IMG/VR virus record: IMGVR_UViG_3300020474_000147
Location: 1-21,462 of that record
Strand: one strand, 5' to 3'
From: a virus
Length of the DNA: 21,462 nucleotides
Notes under the pieces: model-generated
Told to the model about the DNA's origin: nothing
The model's database searches: none
Seen by the model: only the letters and a program-made list of their open reading frames with translations
Translations under genes and position numbers: made by a program
Shown here: one piece after another, positions 6,504 through 12,703 of the stretch
Position numbering within the stretch: the stretch's first letter is position 1
Layout of the letters: every line of letters begins with the position of its first letter

Positions 6504-6640
6504 ATAGACCACCATATTTTATATTCATCACCATGAAAAAATAATGGTTTATCTGACGTTCGGGAAAGACCGATAATAGATGAACACAAACTAAACCACT
6601 ACAACAACTCAATGCCGATTTCCTGAAAAAAGATTGGACG
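6504..6640 (+). ncRNA. Possible small structured RNA
   Basis: Begins after CACTAG (6498-6503). A helix GGTTTA (6546-6551) with TAAACC (6592-6597) encloses TCGG-GAAAGA-CCGA (6560-6573). Upstream, an A/T-rich arm near CCATATTTT can pair with AAAATAATGG (ending about 6547). The ORFs here are only 4-10 codons. Weaker evidence than for RNAs 1 and 2. Confidence 0.35.
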
Positions 6641-6641
6641 T

Positions 6642-6719
6642 ATGAAAAATGACGCTTTTAATTTATGGACGCATGAATTAAAAATGAAAGTATATTTGTT
6701 GGAAAAGGTCAAGGGGTGA
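6642..6719 (+). CDS. Possible 25-aa peptide
   Basis: ATG at 6642 opens 25 codons (beginning MKNDAFNLW) ending in TGA inside GGG-GTGAAA-CCC, followed by CCTAG at 6736-6740. The stop-in-hairpin arrangement resembles gene ends elsewhere, but there is no box or Shine-Dalgarno site before the ATG. Low confidence. Confidence 0.25.
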   Translation: MKNDAFNLWTHELKMKVYLLEKVKG

Positions 6720-6790
6720 AACCCGGCCCTGTGGTCCTAGTTTTTGTCTGACACCATGAAAGAATGGAACAACATTTGCGCCTCAAATAG

Positions 6791-6871
6791 ATGGATGCAA
6801 TATGTTGTATAACAAAACGGCGCAAAAGGCTATATGGAATGTATAGTTTTATGTGCTTAAAGAGGGGGTGA
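6791..6871 (+). CDS. Possible 26-aa basic/Cys-containing peptide
   Basis: ATG at 6791 follows AATAG; the ORF has 26 codons with a basic centre (TKRRKRLYG) and three Cys. The TGA at 6869-6871 is in the loop of a stem GAGGGGG/CCCCTTC (about 6862-6882) preceding CACTAG of the primase gene, exactly like other gene ends. Against it, TTTGCGCC (6775-6782) and GGCGCAAA (6819-6826) form a perfect inverted repeat across the start region, so this could be more RNA structure. Confidence 0.3.
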   Translation: MDAICCITKRRKRLYGMYSFMCLKRG

Positions 6872-6888
6872 AATATCCCCTTCACTAG
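6862..6888 (+). promoter_or_regulatory. Hairpin plus CACTAG box before the primase gene
   Basis: GAGGGGG pairs with CCCCTTC (one G-U pair), with a TGA in the loop. CACTAG at 6883-6888 abuts the ATG at 6889. Confidence 0.55.
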
Positions 6889-8115
6889 ATGAATAACAAA
6901 TGGAAGACAGAAGAGACGCGTTGTATCCATAAAGACCCACGGGACTTTAGCCGATGCAAAATTAAAGACGTTAAACCTGGAGAATACTTATGTGAACACC
7001 ATAAGTACGATCTCGCATCATTTGTAAATGACCAAACAGCCTGTATTGATATTATGGCTGAAAGGTTTCCAAAAAGACATCATCCTGCCTGCGACCGCAA
7101 AGGAGAAAATGACTGTGAATGTCATGACTACTCTAGAGGCGCAAGTATGATGATTACCATGAAGGCTGCTTTCAAAGAAAGCAAACTTCAGAGTAAACTA
7201 TACCAAAAGCACTTGAAAGTGACGATGGCTGACAAAGTCCGTCGAATCAAGAACTACTATAGGAATATAACAGAGGATGATATATATCTACCTCCCTATA
7301 GTAATTTTAGACAGTATAGGTTTTTTATATGGGAACCAAAAAGTCAGAGAATCGTTGTCAAAGTATTGAAAGATAATGTAAAGACAAAGAAAACTCTGTT
7401 AAGTCATCTACGAAGACTGGCACCTATACATGTGTATTACACAACAGGTCAATGGCTGAATCCGCAAGGAATTGGTCCTGACCCTGAATCACGTAAAGGT
7501 TTAGCCAAGATGCGAAAGAAAGGATGGTGCAGCCCTAGTAACAAAGTTACTTTGAAGCGATACCATAACACCATGTTGAAACGAGATTTATATTTTGATA
7601 TAGATTACGACAACAAAGACTATCATCAAGGAATACAGATGGCTAGCGAACTCATTACTGCAATTGGAAAACACATTCATTGCTACGAGTTCAAAAACAT
7701 CAAACAACAAATCGTATTTAGTGGAGGCAAAGGCTTTCACTTGATAGTAAACGGATACTATGACGAAGCATTTGCTAGTCCTAGTAAAAGTTACTTATTT
7801 AAAGTACTAAGAAGAGAGAAGATAAAACAAGGTCAAGAAAAAGAGACCTTACTACGTTACTCTTGCAACCACGAAGACAAGAATGCAGATATTGAGAGAC
7901 ACTACAAATCTGTGGTGAACATCTTACAGCATGAAACGAATCTGTTGCTAGACTGGATGGTTACTTACGATAACCGTAGAATCATACGATTGCCTGGAAG
8001 CGTGCATGGAAAGTCCATGCGTGTTTGTAAGGAAATTAATTTTAGTGACGATAACGTTATTAAAAATCGTGCTGGAAGACCCGTTGGGTACATTCCAGCA
8101 GACCCCATTCCTTGA
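6889..8115 (+). CDS. Archaeal/eukaryotic-type primase small subunit (PriS-like), 408 aa
   Basis: Makes RNA (or DNA) primers for replication. Motif I: LYFDID, carboxylates D237 and D239. Motif II: SGGKGFH, S278-H284 (SGxxGxH). Motif III: LDWMVTYDNRRIIRLPGSVHG, with D355 as the likely third carboxylate and RLPGSVHG at 367-374, closer to archaeal PriS than to bacterial DnaG or LigD-type polymerase domains. Residues 1-80 add many Cys/His (C12, H14, C23, C35, H37, C52, H64, H65, C69, C76, C78), probably a zinc-binding extension that I do not recognise from cellular PriS. No PriL large subunit is visible nearby. RNase H follows nine bases downstream, and a DNA ligase lies about 12 kb away. Starts directly after CACTAG. 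Confidence 0.85.
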   Translation: MNNKWKTEETRCIHKDPRDFSRCKIKDVKPGEYLCEHHKYDLASFVNDQTACIDIMAERFPKRHHPACDRKGENDCECHDYSRGASMMITMKAAFKESKLQSKLYQKHLKVTMADKVRRIKNYYRNITEDDIYLPPYSNFRQYRFFIWEPKSQRIVVKVLKDNVKTKKTLLSHLRRLAPIHVYYTTGQWLNPQGIGPDPESRKGLAKMRKKGWCSPSNKVTLKRYHNTMLKRDLYFDIDYDNKDYHQGIQMASELITAIGKHIHCYEFKNIKQQIVFSGGKGFHLIVNGYYDEAFASPSKSYLFKVLRREKIKQGQEKETLLRYSCNHEDKNADIERHYKSVVNILQHETNLLLDWMVTYDNRRIIRLPGSVHGKSMRVCKEINFSDDNVIKNRAGRPVGYIPADPIP

Positions 8116-8124
8116 GGTTACTAG

Positions 8125-8694
8125 ATGACAAATCAAATTGAATTTTATGTTGATGGCTCAGCCATCAATAATGAGAACCCAAATGTACGAACTCTTGGAG
8201 GTATAGGTGTTTACAGACGCACTAACTCCGAGAACGGCTTCAAATTAGGAACTGTTTTTGCTTCTAAACCACCAGATCATGGTTATGCAATAAATGTTAA
8301 TGCCAACGGCATAGCGTTAATGCAGACTCCGGTCGTGAGAAACACAAACCCATTAGACTTGGGAAAAGTAACAAACAATACTACCGAACTGGCTGCAATA
8401 TACTATGCGCTCCAAATAATAATAACACGGGGCAATCAATATGATAATTGCATAATATACGGAGACTCGCAATATGCGGGTAACTTAGTATTTGGGAACT
8501 GGAAAGCAAAACAGAACAAGGAACTAGTTGCCAAGGTTAAAGCCCTAGCAAAAACAGTTCCTAATGTCACATGGGAATATGTAAAAGCACACGATGGCAA
8601 TGTCTACAATGAATATGCAGACTACCTTGCCAAATCTGGTGCATACAATCAAACCCCACTTCCATTTGAAGAATGGAAAGAAACGGAATTTTAA
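8125..8694 (+). CDS. Ribonuclease H (type I fold), 189 aa
   Basis: Cleaves RNA in RNA-DNA hybrids, most likely removing primers laid by the adjacent primase. All four catalytic acids of RNase HI are visible: D10 (FYVDGS), E88 (NNTTELAA), D114 (IYGDSQY) and D166 (NEYADYLAKSG), plus the mobile His156 (KAHDGN). Slightly longer than the usual ~155 aa because of an insertion of about 30 residues (around 45-75) between the first acid and the helix carrying E88. Start set by TACTAG at 8119-8124, nine bases after the primase stop. The TAA lies in the hairpin GGAATT-TT-AATTCC (8687-8700). Confidence 0.9.
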   Translation: MTNQIEFYVDGSAINNENPNVRTLGGIGVYRRTNSENGFKLGTVFASKPPDHGYAINVNANGIALMQTPVVRNTNPLDLGKVTNNTTELAAIYYALQIIITRGNQYDNCIIYGDSQYAGNLVFGNWKAKQNKELVAKVKALAKTVPNVTWEYVKAHDGNVYNEYADYLAKSGAYNQTPLPFEEWKETEF

Positions 8695-8704
8695 TTCCTA
8701 CTAG
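8687..8704 (+). promoter_or_regulatory. Stop-codon hairpin plus TACTAG box heading a non-coding unit
   Basis: GGAATT/AATTCC (8687-8700) contains the RNase H TAA. TACTAG at 8699-8704 is followed by ATAGAC rather than ATG; the next gene is 160 bases further on. Confidence 0.6.
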
Positions 8705-8860
8705 ATAGACGCTCGGACTCAACTTTTTGTTAAGGTTTTTTATATGTTCCCTGTTCAGACAAATGACAGAGACACATAGTCCGTTTATCAACCCGCTACT
8801 ACTCCGAGTGGTAGCAGTGACCCTCCGTCACAATAGTACTGCCTGGTCGAGAGGTGGTAC
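8705..8860 (+). ncRNA. Candidate small structured RNA 3 (or structured leader of the 8867 gene)
   Basis: No credible ORF. CGGACT (8714-8719) pairs with AGTCCG (8778-8783) around smaller hairpins (AAC/GTT 8721-8731; CTGT/ACAG 8751-8769). Three consecutive strong hairpins follow: GCTACTAC/GTGGTAGC (8795-8815), GTGAC/GTCAC (8817-8831) whose loop is CCTCC, and GTACTGCCT/AGGTGGTAC (8836-8860). AACTAG (8861-8866) and the next ATG follow at once. The CCTCC loop equals the core anti-Shine-Dalgarno sequence, so pairing to ribosome-binding sites is conceivable. Confidence 0.55.
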
Positions 8861-8866
8861 AACTAG

Positions 8867-9673
8867 ATGAGTACTAAGAGAACAAATCAAAAAACAGAAA
8901 TGATACCGAACGTCTTTGTGCCAAACACAAAAACGTTCGATGCTGCAAAGATGATGGGCACCCAATATGGTGCCGTAAAAAAATTACTAGACACTATAAA
9001 AGATGCTAGTAATGATTACATTACTTGGAGAAATGAAAACGACGACAGTGACTTAAACGAACTACGTCAAAAGAACTTCCTCCAAATAATTGCACAAATG
9101 GAACCAGAATTGGAAATCATCCAATTATGGAACGGTGAGAACTGGGTAAAAATCTCAGTTCGAGAAACACCTGAAGCGGTTGAAGTAGATACAAAATCTG
9201 CTATCGATGAACTATTCGAACCAGCCGTTTCTGAAATGAAACAAAAACACGAAGCAAAAAGCCCATTAGAACAACATAAAGATCTATTGGCTGAACAAAC
9301 GCACCTCAAGACCGGACTTAATTTTAAAACAAAGTATGGTGTTGAGTTAATGCTACTTTGCTTAAATTGTTTTAAGGAAGCATATGCTAAAGAAAAAGCA
9401 AATGATGGGAATTTAGGTTCTTTGATTTTGACTTTTAAACAATGCACACAATATGTCAAGAGAAACAAGCGAAAATCCACTCAACTAATAAAAGGGTGGG
9501 AAGACCGCTTACTAAAGTCACTAATTGATGACGCATGGCTTCTTGGACATACTGACACCTTAACTGTAAAACCTTTTTCAAAAGGTATTGAAGGTTGGGT
9601 AGAGGGATGGAAAGAACACCCCAGTGTACTTGGCGAAGCACCAATTCGCATAACCAAGTATATGAAACCTTGA
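8867..9673 (+). CDS. Hypothetical protein, 268 aa
   Basis: Unrecognised soluble protein. Residues 1-60 are polar; about 115-165 are Glu/Lys-rich and helical; the C-terminal 100 residues contain a mixed helical region with several Trp (GWVEGWKEHP). It has no obvious metal-binding or nucleotide-binding motif. Start set by AACTAG (8861-8866), a variant box, directly before the ATG. One TACTAG occurs inside this CDS at 8985-8990 without a following start, showing the motif alone is not always used. The TGA sits in hairpin GAAACA-ATT-TGTTTC (9672-9686). Confidence 0.7.
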   Translation: MSTKRTNQKTEMIPNVFVPNTKTFDAAKMMGTQYGAVKKLLDTIKDASNDYITWRNENDDSDLNELRQKNFLQIIAQMEPELEIIQLWNGENWVKISVRETPEAVEVDTKSAIDELFEPAVSEMKQKHEAKSPLEQHKDLLAEQTHLKTGLNFKTKYGVELMLLCLNCFKEAYAKEKANDGNLGSLILTFKQCTQYVKRNKRKSTQLIKGWEDRLLKSLIDDAWLLGHTDTLTVKPFSKGIEGWVEGWKEHPSVLGEAPIRITKYMKP

Positions 9674-9692
9674 AACAATTTGTTTCTACTAG
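9672..9692 (+). promoter_or_regulatory. Stop-codon hairpin plus TACTAG box
   Basis: GAAACA (9672-9677) pairs with TGTTTC (9681-9686) over a three-base loop; the TGA begins one base before the stem. TACTAG 9687-9692 abuts ATG 9693. Confidence 0.65.
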
Positions 9693-9845
9693 ATGAAAAA
9701 AGGAGACCACAACATCACAGAATGTCCCAACGAATGTTGCGGACATAACTACATCATAAATGCCGGTGATTTTAGGTGCGTAGATTGCGTAAACACTATT
9801 ACCATAATATGGCAAAACCTTCAAGAATTACTTGAAAAATTATGA
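9693..9845 (+). CDS. Small zinc-ribbon protein, 50 aa
   Basis: Fifty codons directly after TACTAG. Cys residues at 11, 15, 16, 29 and 32 (ECPNECC ... RCVDC) make a compact zinc ribbon, followed by a C-terminal amphipathic helix (IIWQNLQELLEKL). Likely a DNA-, RNA- or protein-binding adaptor; no family recognised. Its TGA lies outside the hairpin that precedes the next TACTAG, unlike most genes here. Confidence 0.6.
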   Translation: MKKGDHNITECPNECCGHNYIINAGDFRCVDCVNTITIIWQNLQELLEKL

Positions 9846-9852
9846 CAGAGAC

Positions 9853-9905
9853 AACAACTATAAACCCCCAATTTAGGGCTTATATTGTTACTAGGAGAAC
9901 TTAAA
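9853..9905 (+). promoter_or_regulatory. Long hairpin, TACTAG box and Shine-Dalgarno site
   Basis: AACAA/TTGTT, TATAA/TTATA and CCC/GGG form an imperfect 13-pair stem (9853-9889) with one bulge and one mismatch. TACTAG at 9889-9894 runs into AGGAG (9893-9897), spaced eight bases from the ATG at 9906. This is the only clear junction carrying both the box and a well-placed Shine-Dalgarno site. Confidence 0.6.
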
Positions 9906-10340
9906 ATGACAAAGCAAACCAAATTAAGCGACTTCCTCAAAGGAGTTGCAGAAGAAGACGAAAAGCACCGCACGCCGAATGCCGAAATTGAAGACAGGGT
10001 AGACCTGAAGGCTGAATTTGACACAGTATATGAAAACTATATTGTCGAAAGTTACACCTCAGATATCCCTAGTAATTTCGATGATAAAACAAACACGGTT
10101 GTAAAGATGACAAGCCCTGCTGGAGACAAAGTCCAGATGTGGGTTGGAAGTTACGAACAAGACCACTTTCACCAGAAAGTTGCTTCATGGCAAAACCAAG
10201 GTCACGAACTACCAGTGAAAATATCATTTGCACGAATTAAGGTGCCGTCAAAGAAAGATGCAAGTAGGTCATACAACAGACTAAAGATACAGACTGTTGC
10301 AATGGGCCCAGATGTGGCTCAAGAATTACTTACACTTTGA
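9906..10340 (+). CDS. Unknown protein with N-terminal PCNA-interacting (PIP-box-like) motif, 144 aa
   Basis: I choose ATG 9906, not the upstream TTG at 9885, because AGGAG at 9893-9897 is correctly spaced to it. The protein then begins MTKQTKLSDFL: Q4-x-x-L7-x-x-F10-L11 fits the PIP consensus by which archaeal and eukaryotic replication proteins bind the PCNA sliding clamp. The rest (about 50-144) looks beta-rich with a Trp-containing core (VQMWVGSYEQDHFHQKVASW) and could be an OB-like or single-strand-binding fold; that is a guess. Role is probably in replication or repair. The stop is at the edge of hairpin GAGG/CCTC (10339-10353). Confidence 0.65.
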   Translation: MTKQTKLSDFLKGVAEEDEKHRTPNAEIEDRVDLKAEFDTVYENYIVESYTSDIPSNFDDKTNTVVKMTSPAGDKVQMWVGSYEQDHFHQKVASWQNQGHELPVKISFARIKVPSKKDASRSYNRLKIQTVAMGPDVAQELLTL

Positions 10341-10360
10341 GGCTAATAACCTCTTACTAG
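10339..10360 (+). promoter_or_regulatory. Stop-edge hairpin plus TACTAG box
   Basis: GAGG (10339-10342) with CCTC (10350-10353), then TACTAG 10355-10360 and ATG 10361. Nearly the same as the junction at 4821-4841, which heads RNA 1. Confidence 0.6.
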
Positions 10361-10561
10361 ATGAATACAGAAATGAAGACAATATGTCCTAATTGCGAAG
10401 AAGAAAAGACAGATGTAGACTACACTATACCAACCGGTGTCCATGACAACGGTATGGGTGGTGTTTTGGTTTACAACAAAATTTGTTTTGGTTGCTTCGT
10501 AGAATATTCCGGCTTCGACAATGAAGGTAGACCAGCAGTGGTTCAACTTTCAGAAGCGTAA
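10361..10561 (+). CDS. Small zinc-ribbon protein, 66 aa
   Basis: Two Cys pairs, C9-x2-C12 (ICPNCEEEK) and C42-x2-C45 (ICFGCFVEY), spaced about 30 residues with hydrophobic strands between them, form a zinc ribbon or treble-clef knuckle. Similar small proteins are frequent in phage genomes; specific role unknown. The TAA starts hairpin AAGGC/GCCTT (10560-10574), then TACTAG at 10575. Confidence 0.65.
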   Translation: MNTEMKTICPNCEEEKTDVDYTIPTGVHDNGMGGVLVYNKICFGCFVEYSGFDNEGRPAVVQLSEA

Positions 10562-10581
10562 GGCTTTGAGCCTTTACTAGT

Positions 10582-11421
10582 ATGAGTAGCGAAAGTGAAA
10601 ATGAAATGGAGGAAAGAAAGAAAAGAAGAACTTGCTTGGATTGCGGATGCAAAATGAGCGGGGTCGGTAAGAAGAACAGAAGACCAAACAGAATTGGTTT
10701 GAAAACAAATGGTGTAAATATGCACTATATGTTAAAAACTAGTTTATGGTTTGAAATAAACCAAGGATACAAAGGATTGTTGTGCCTAACATGTGCACAA
10801 ATAAGACTTGGCCGAAAGTTTGTTCCAACCGATTTTAAGCCCGTACCAATTAATTTTGCAAAGGGCGGAGCATTGGCTACATTGTTCCCAGATGAATTTA
10901 CAGCCCATATGGTTGCATTCGTTGGGGAAGAAACCGAAGAAGAGCAACATCAAGCGAGGTTGCTCATAGATTCTCACTATAAATCATGGCTACCTGTTAA
11001 AGAGGAAGTCGCTGATGATTTAACTCCAGAAGAAAATAATTCTGAAACTGAAACTAAAACTAAACCCAAGAAAAAGACTAATACATCAAAGTCGACGAAG
11101 AAAGCAATGGGTGCCCTTAAGAAAAATAAGAAGGCATACACTGGTGCTGTCTACGGTTGGGATGTCAAACAAGGTTCGCTCGTTCCTAACTGGAAAGAGC
11201 AGAACAATATAGAATGGATGAAAGTACAACTAAAGTATGATGTTGCTGCTGCCGTCATTGCCAAGACCTTAATTGAAAACGGTCTTACTGGCAAGAAAGG
11301 TGGCAAGTGGACGTCTACTTCTGTACTTCGTACAATACGTAACGAACTACATTCTACCCGAAACGATGATGAAGCACCACGGTGGTTCAAAAAGCGTGGC
11401 GGAAAAAGTTTGAAAAACTAG
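10582..11421 (+). CDS. Zinc-binding domain fused to a serine-recombinase-like DNA-binding domain, 279 aa
   Basis: N-terminal half: C18-x2-C21 and C68-x2-C71 with GYKGLLCLTCAQIRLGRKF at 62-80, matching a small zinc-binding phage family ('LCigClekRLGR.ltp.DF'). An acidic then Lys-rich linker spans about 140-185. C-terminal part (about 187-258): GAVYGWDVKQGSLVPNWKEQ, helix AAAVIAKTLIENGLTGKKG, then KWTSTSVLRTIRNEL. This follows the layout of the 'Recombinase' domain that comes after the catalytic domain in large serine recombinases ('YGY...l.pn..E...IA..LN..G...rrG..Ws..tV..Il.N'). No resolvase catalytic domain is present, so it probably binds DNA without recombining it. Confidence 0.6.
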   Translation: MSSESENEMEERKKRRTCLDCGCKMSGVGKKNRRPNRIGLKTNGVNMHYMLKTSLWFEINQGYKGLLCLTCAQIRLGRKFVPTDFKPVPINFAKGGALATLFPDEFTAHMVAFVGEETEEEQHQARLLIDSHYKSWLPVKEEVADDLTPEENNSETETKTKPKKKTNTSKSTKKAMGALKKNKKAYTGAVYGWDVKQGSLVPNWKEQNNIEWMKVQLKYDVAAAVIAKTLIENGLTGKKGGKWTSTSVLRTIRNELHSTRNDDEAPRWFKKRGGKSLKN

Positions 11422-11440
11422 GTACTTAGTGCCTTACTAG
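11420..11440 (+). promoter_or_regulatory. Stop-codon hairpin plus TACTAG box
   Basis: AGGTAC (11420-11425) pairs with GTGCCT (11429-11434) using one G-U pair; the TAG stop straddles the 5' arm. TACTAG 11435-11440 abuts ATG 11441. Confidence 0.6.
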
Positions 11441-12424
11441 ATGAAAAAAAATTCCAACAAAAGGCGCAAAAAATTTGCGTCCAAACAGAAAAAAACTCGG
11501 GTCCTAAAAACGCCACTAATTAACCCATACTGGGAAGAAGTACGATTGCGACAAGCAATCATAGGTACTGCTTGGTATGTTGTTGATAGGGCAATGGACG
11601 TGAACATCAATACGAGAAAGCAACCTGATTGGGTGCCTACTCGTGAACACATAAAAAAAACTCTACTCAAAGGATATGATATAGATGATATCACAGAGTG
11701 GATAACCGGATACTCACCCCTCTCTGATGAGTGGGATGACAAATTCGACAACCACGCACCTCACTTGAGGGGCGAGATGACGCAAGAATTTTTTGAAGTA
11801 AAAAAACTACTCGAAGAAACTATTGATGCGTTAATTTACTTACTTATTGGAAAGGTCCGAGGACTTCGACAAAGTAAGAGAACTAAAATAGAAAAAGAAA
11901 CTATTCCTTACAAGACTATGGTAAAACATACTGGTAATGATGAATGTTTCAATTGTAGGTTTAAGGACCTACAGCGAATGAGCGAAGAAGGTGCCAAAGA
12001 CGGCTACCTTTACTCAGAGATGAGACTCGCTACAGAAACATCTAGAACAACAAGAGCAATTTCAAACCACAGGCTTTATATCGACGAAAAAATAACTAAA
12101 GAAATGTTAGATAAACACCCTGATATAAAAACGAGGATCGAGAAGAAGATACTAACTTGTGTTAGACTACTTTTATCTCCACATCTTTTAAGATGGTCTG
12201 CTGGTGAGTATGACTTGGAAGCCACTGAACATTTAGCGGCTCTCCAAAACCAACCACTATTTGCAGAAATTTATGACCTTGAAGATGTAAGCGATACTTA
12301 CAATGCTATTCTAGATAAAGAGAATAAGGATTACCTTAGACTCTATGTGATATCACCTAAACTAGCCGCTATTGCAAAGTCGGTTAAACCTGCAGTGCTG
12401 CGGTTTTTTAAGAAAGATGATTAA
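11441..12424 (+). CDS. Hypothetical protein, 327 aa
   Basis: Unrecognised. The first 20 residues are almost all basic (KKNSNKRRKKFASKQKK), suggesting nucleic-acid binding. The middle has one Cys pair (CFNC, about 166-169) followed by Arg/Glu-rich predicted helices (SEMRLATETSRTTRAISNHR). The C-terminal third is mainly helical with many Leu. No membrane segments. It is the last gene before the window's only strong intrinsic terminator, so it may close a transcription unit. Confidence 0.7.
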   Translation: MKKNSNKRRKKFASKQKKTRVLKTPLINPYWEEVRLRQAIIGTAWYVVDRAMDVNINTRKQPDWVPTREHIKKTLLKGYDIDDITEWITGYSPLSDEWDDKFDNHAPHLRGEMTQEFFEVKKLLEETIDALIYLLIGKVRGLRQSKRTKIEKETIPYKTMVKHTGNDECFNCRFKDLQRMSEEGAKDGYLYSEMRLATETSRTTRAISNHRLYIDEKITKEMLDKHPDIKTRIEKKILTCVRLLLSPHLLRWSAGEYDLEATEHLAALQNQPLFAEIYDLEDVSDTYNAILDKENKDYLRLYVISPKLAAIAKSVKPAVLRFFKKDD

Positions 12425-12433
12425 ACAATATTC

Positions 12434-12463
12434 GCCAATCTATTAATAGGTTGGCTTTTTTTT
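12434..12463 (+). terminator. Intrinsic (rho-independent-type) terminator
   Basis: Nine-pair stem with one G-U pair: GCCAATCTA (12434-12442), loop TTAA, TAGGTTGGC (12447-12455), directly followed by eight T (12456-12463). It lies ten bases after the TAA of the 327-aa gene. The next box (TACTAG 12468-12473) and ATG (12474) come at once, so the next gene needs readthrough, processing, or its own start signal at the box. Confidence 0.85.
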
Positions 12464-12473
12464 ATGTTACTAG

Positions 12474-12692
12474 ATGAGAGGAACTAAAACCCGAACCAGA
12501 GCACTTGATGCCTGTGCGAGCATACTAAAGCAAACCGCTAGACCTATGTCCTCGTCAGAACTGATTGGTGCTATGATAAGTAAAAACCCTAGAAGTACAA
12601 GATGGGCGCCACAGGCGCAAGCATTGAGTAATTGGCTAAGGGGAGATCAAAGGTTTCAAGCCTTTGGTAGAAGACAGTGGAAACTAAAATAA
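12474..12692 (+). CDS. Winged-helix-like DNA-binding protein, 72 aa
   Basis: Sequence layout ALDACASILKQTARPMSSSELIGAMISKNPRSTRWAP then NWLRGDQRFQAFGRRQWKL resembles short winged-helix/HARE-HTH domains: helix, 'PMsSsELi' turn and helix, then a basic wing ending in an aromatic strand. Very basic overall. Probably binds DNA as a regulator. It is the first gene after the terminator and starts directly after TACTAG. The TAA lies in the loop of GTGG/CCAC (12677-12696). Confidence 0.6.
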   Translation: MRGTKTRTRALDACASILKQTARPMSSSELIGAMISKNPRSTRWAPQAQALSNWLRGDQRFQAFGRRQWKLK

Positions 12693-12703
12693 CCACCTAC
12701 TAG

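Noticed and set aside
4842-6640. tRNA genes, tmRNA, RNase P RNA, or a group I/II intron.
   Set aside because: I found no T-arm GTTCRANYC with matching acceptor stem, no RNase P or tmRNA conserved core, and no intron core or domain V; the flanking genes are also not split.
8985-8990. Internal TACTAG copies at 8985, 18032 and 19610 as hidden gene starts.
   Set aside because: None is followed by an ATG with an ORF free of the surrounding gene, and no stop-codon hairpin precedes them.
10339-10353. Intergenic hairpins as intrinsic terminators.
   Set aside because: Apart from 12434-12463 they lack a U-tract; the stem is followed at once by TACTAG. They are better described as stop-associated hairpins.
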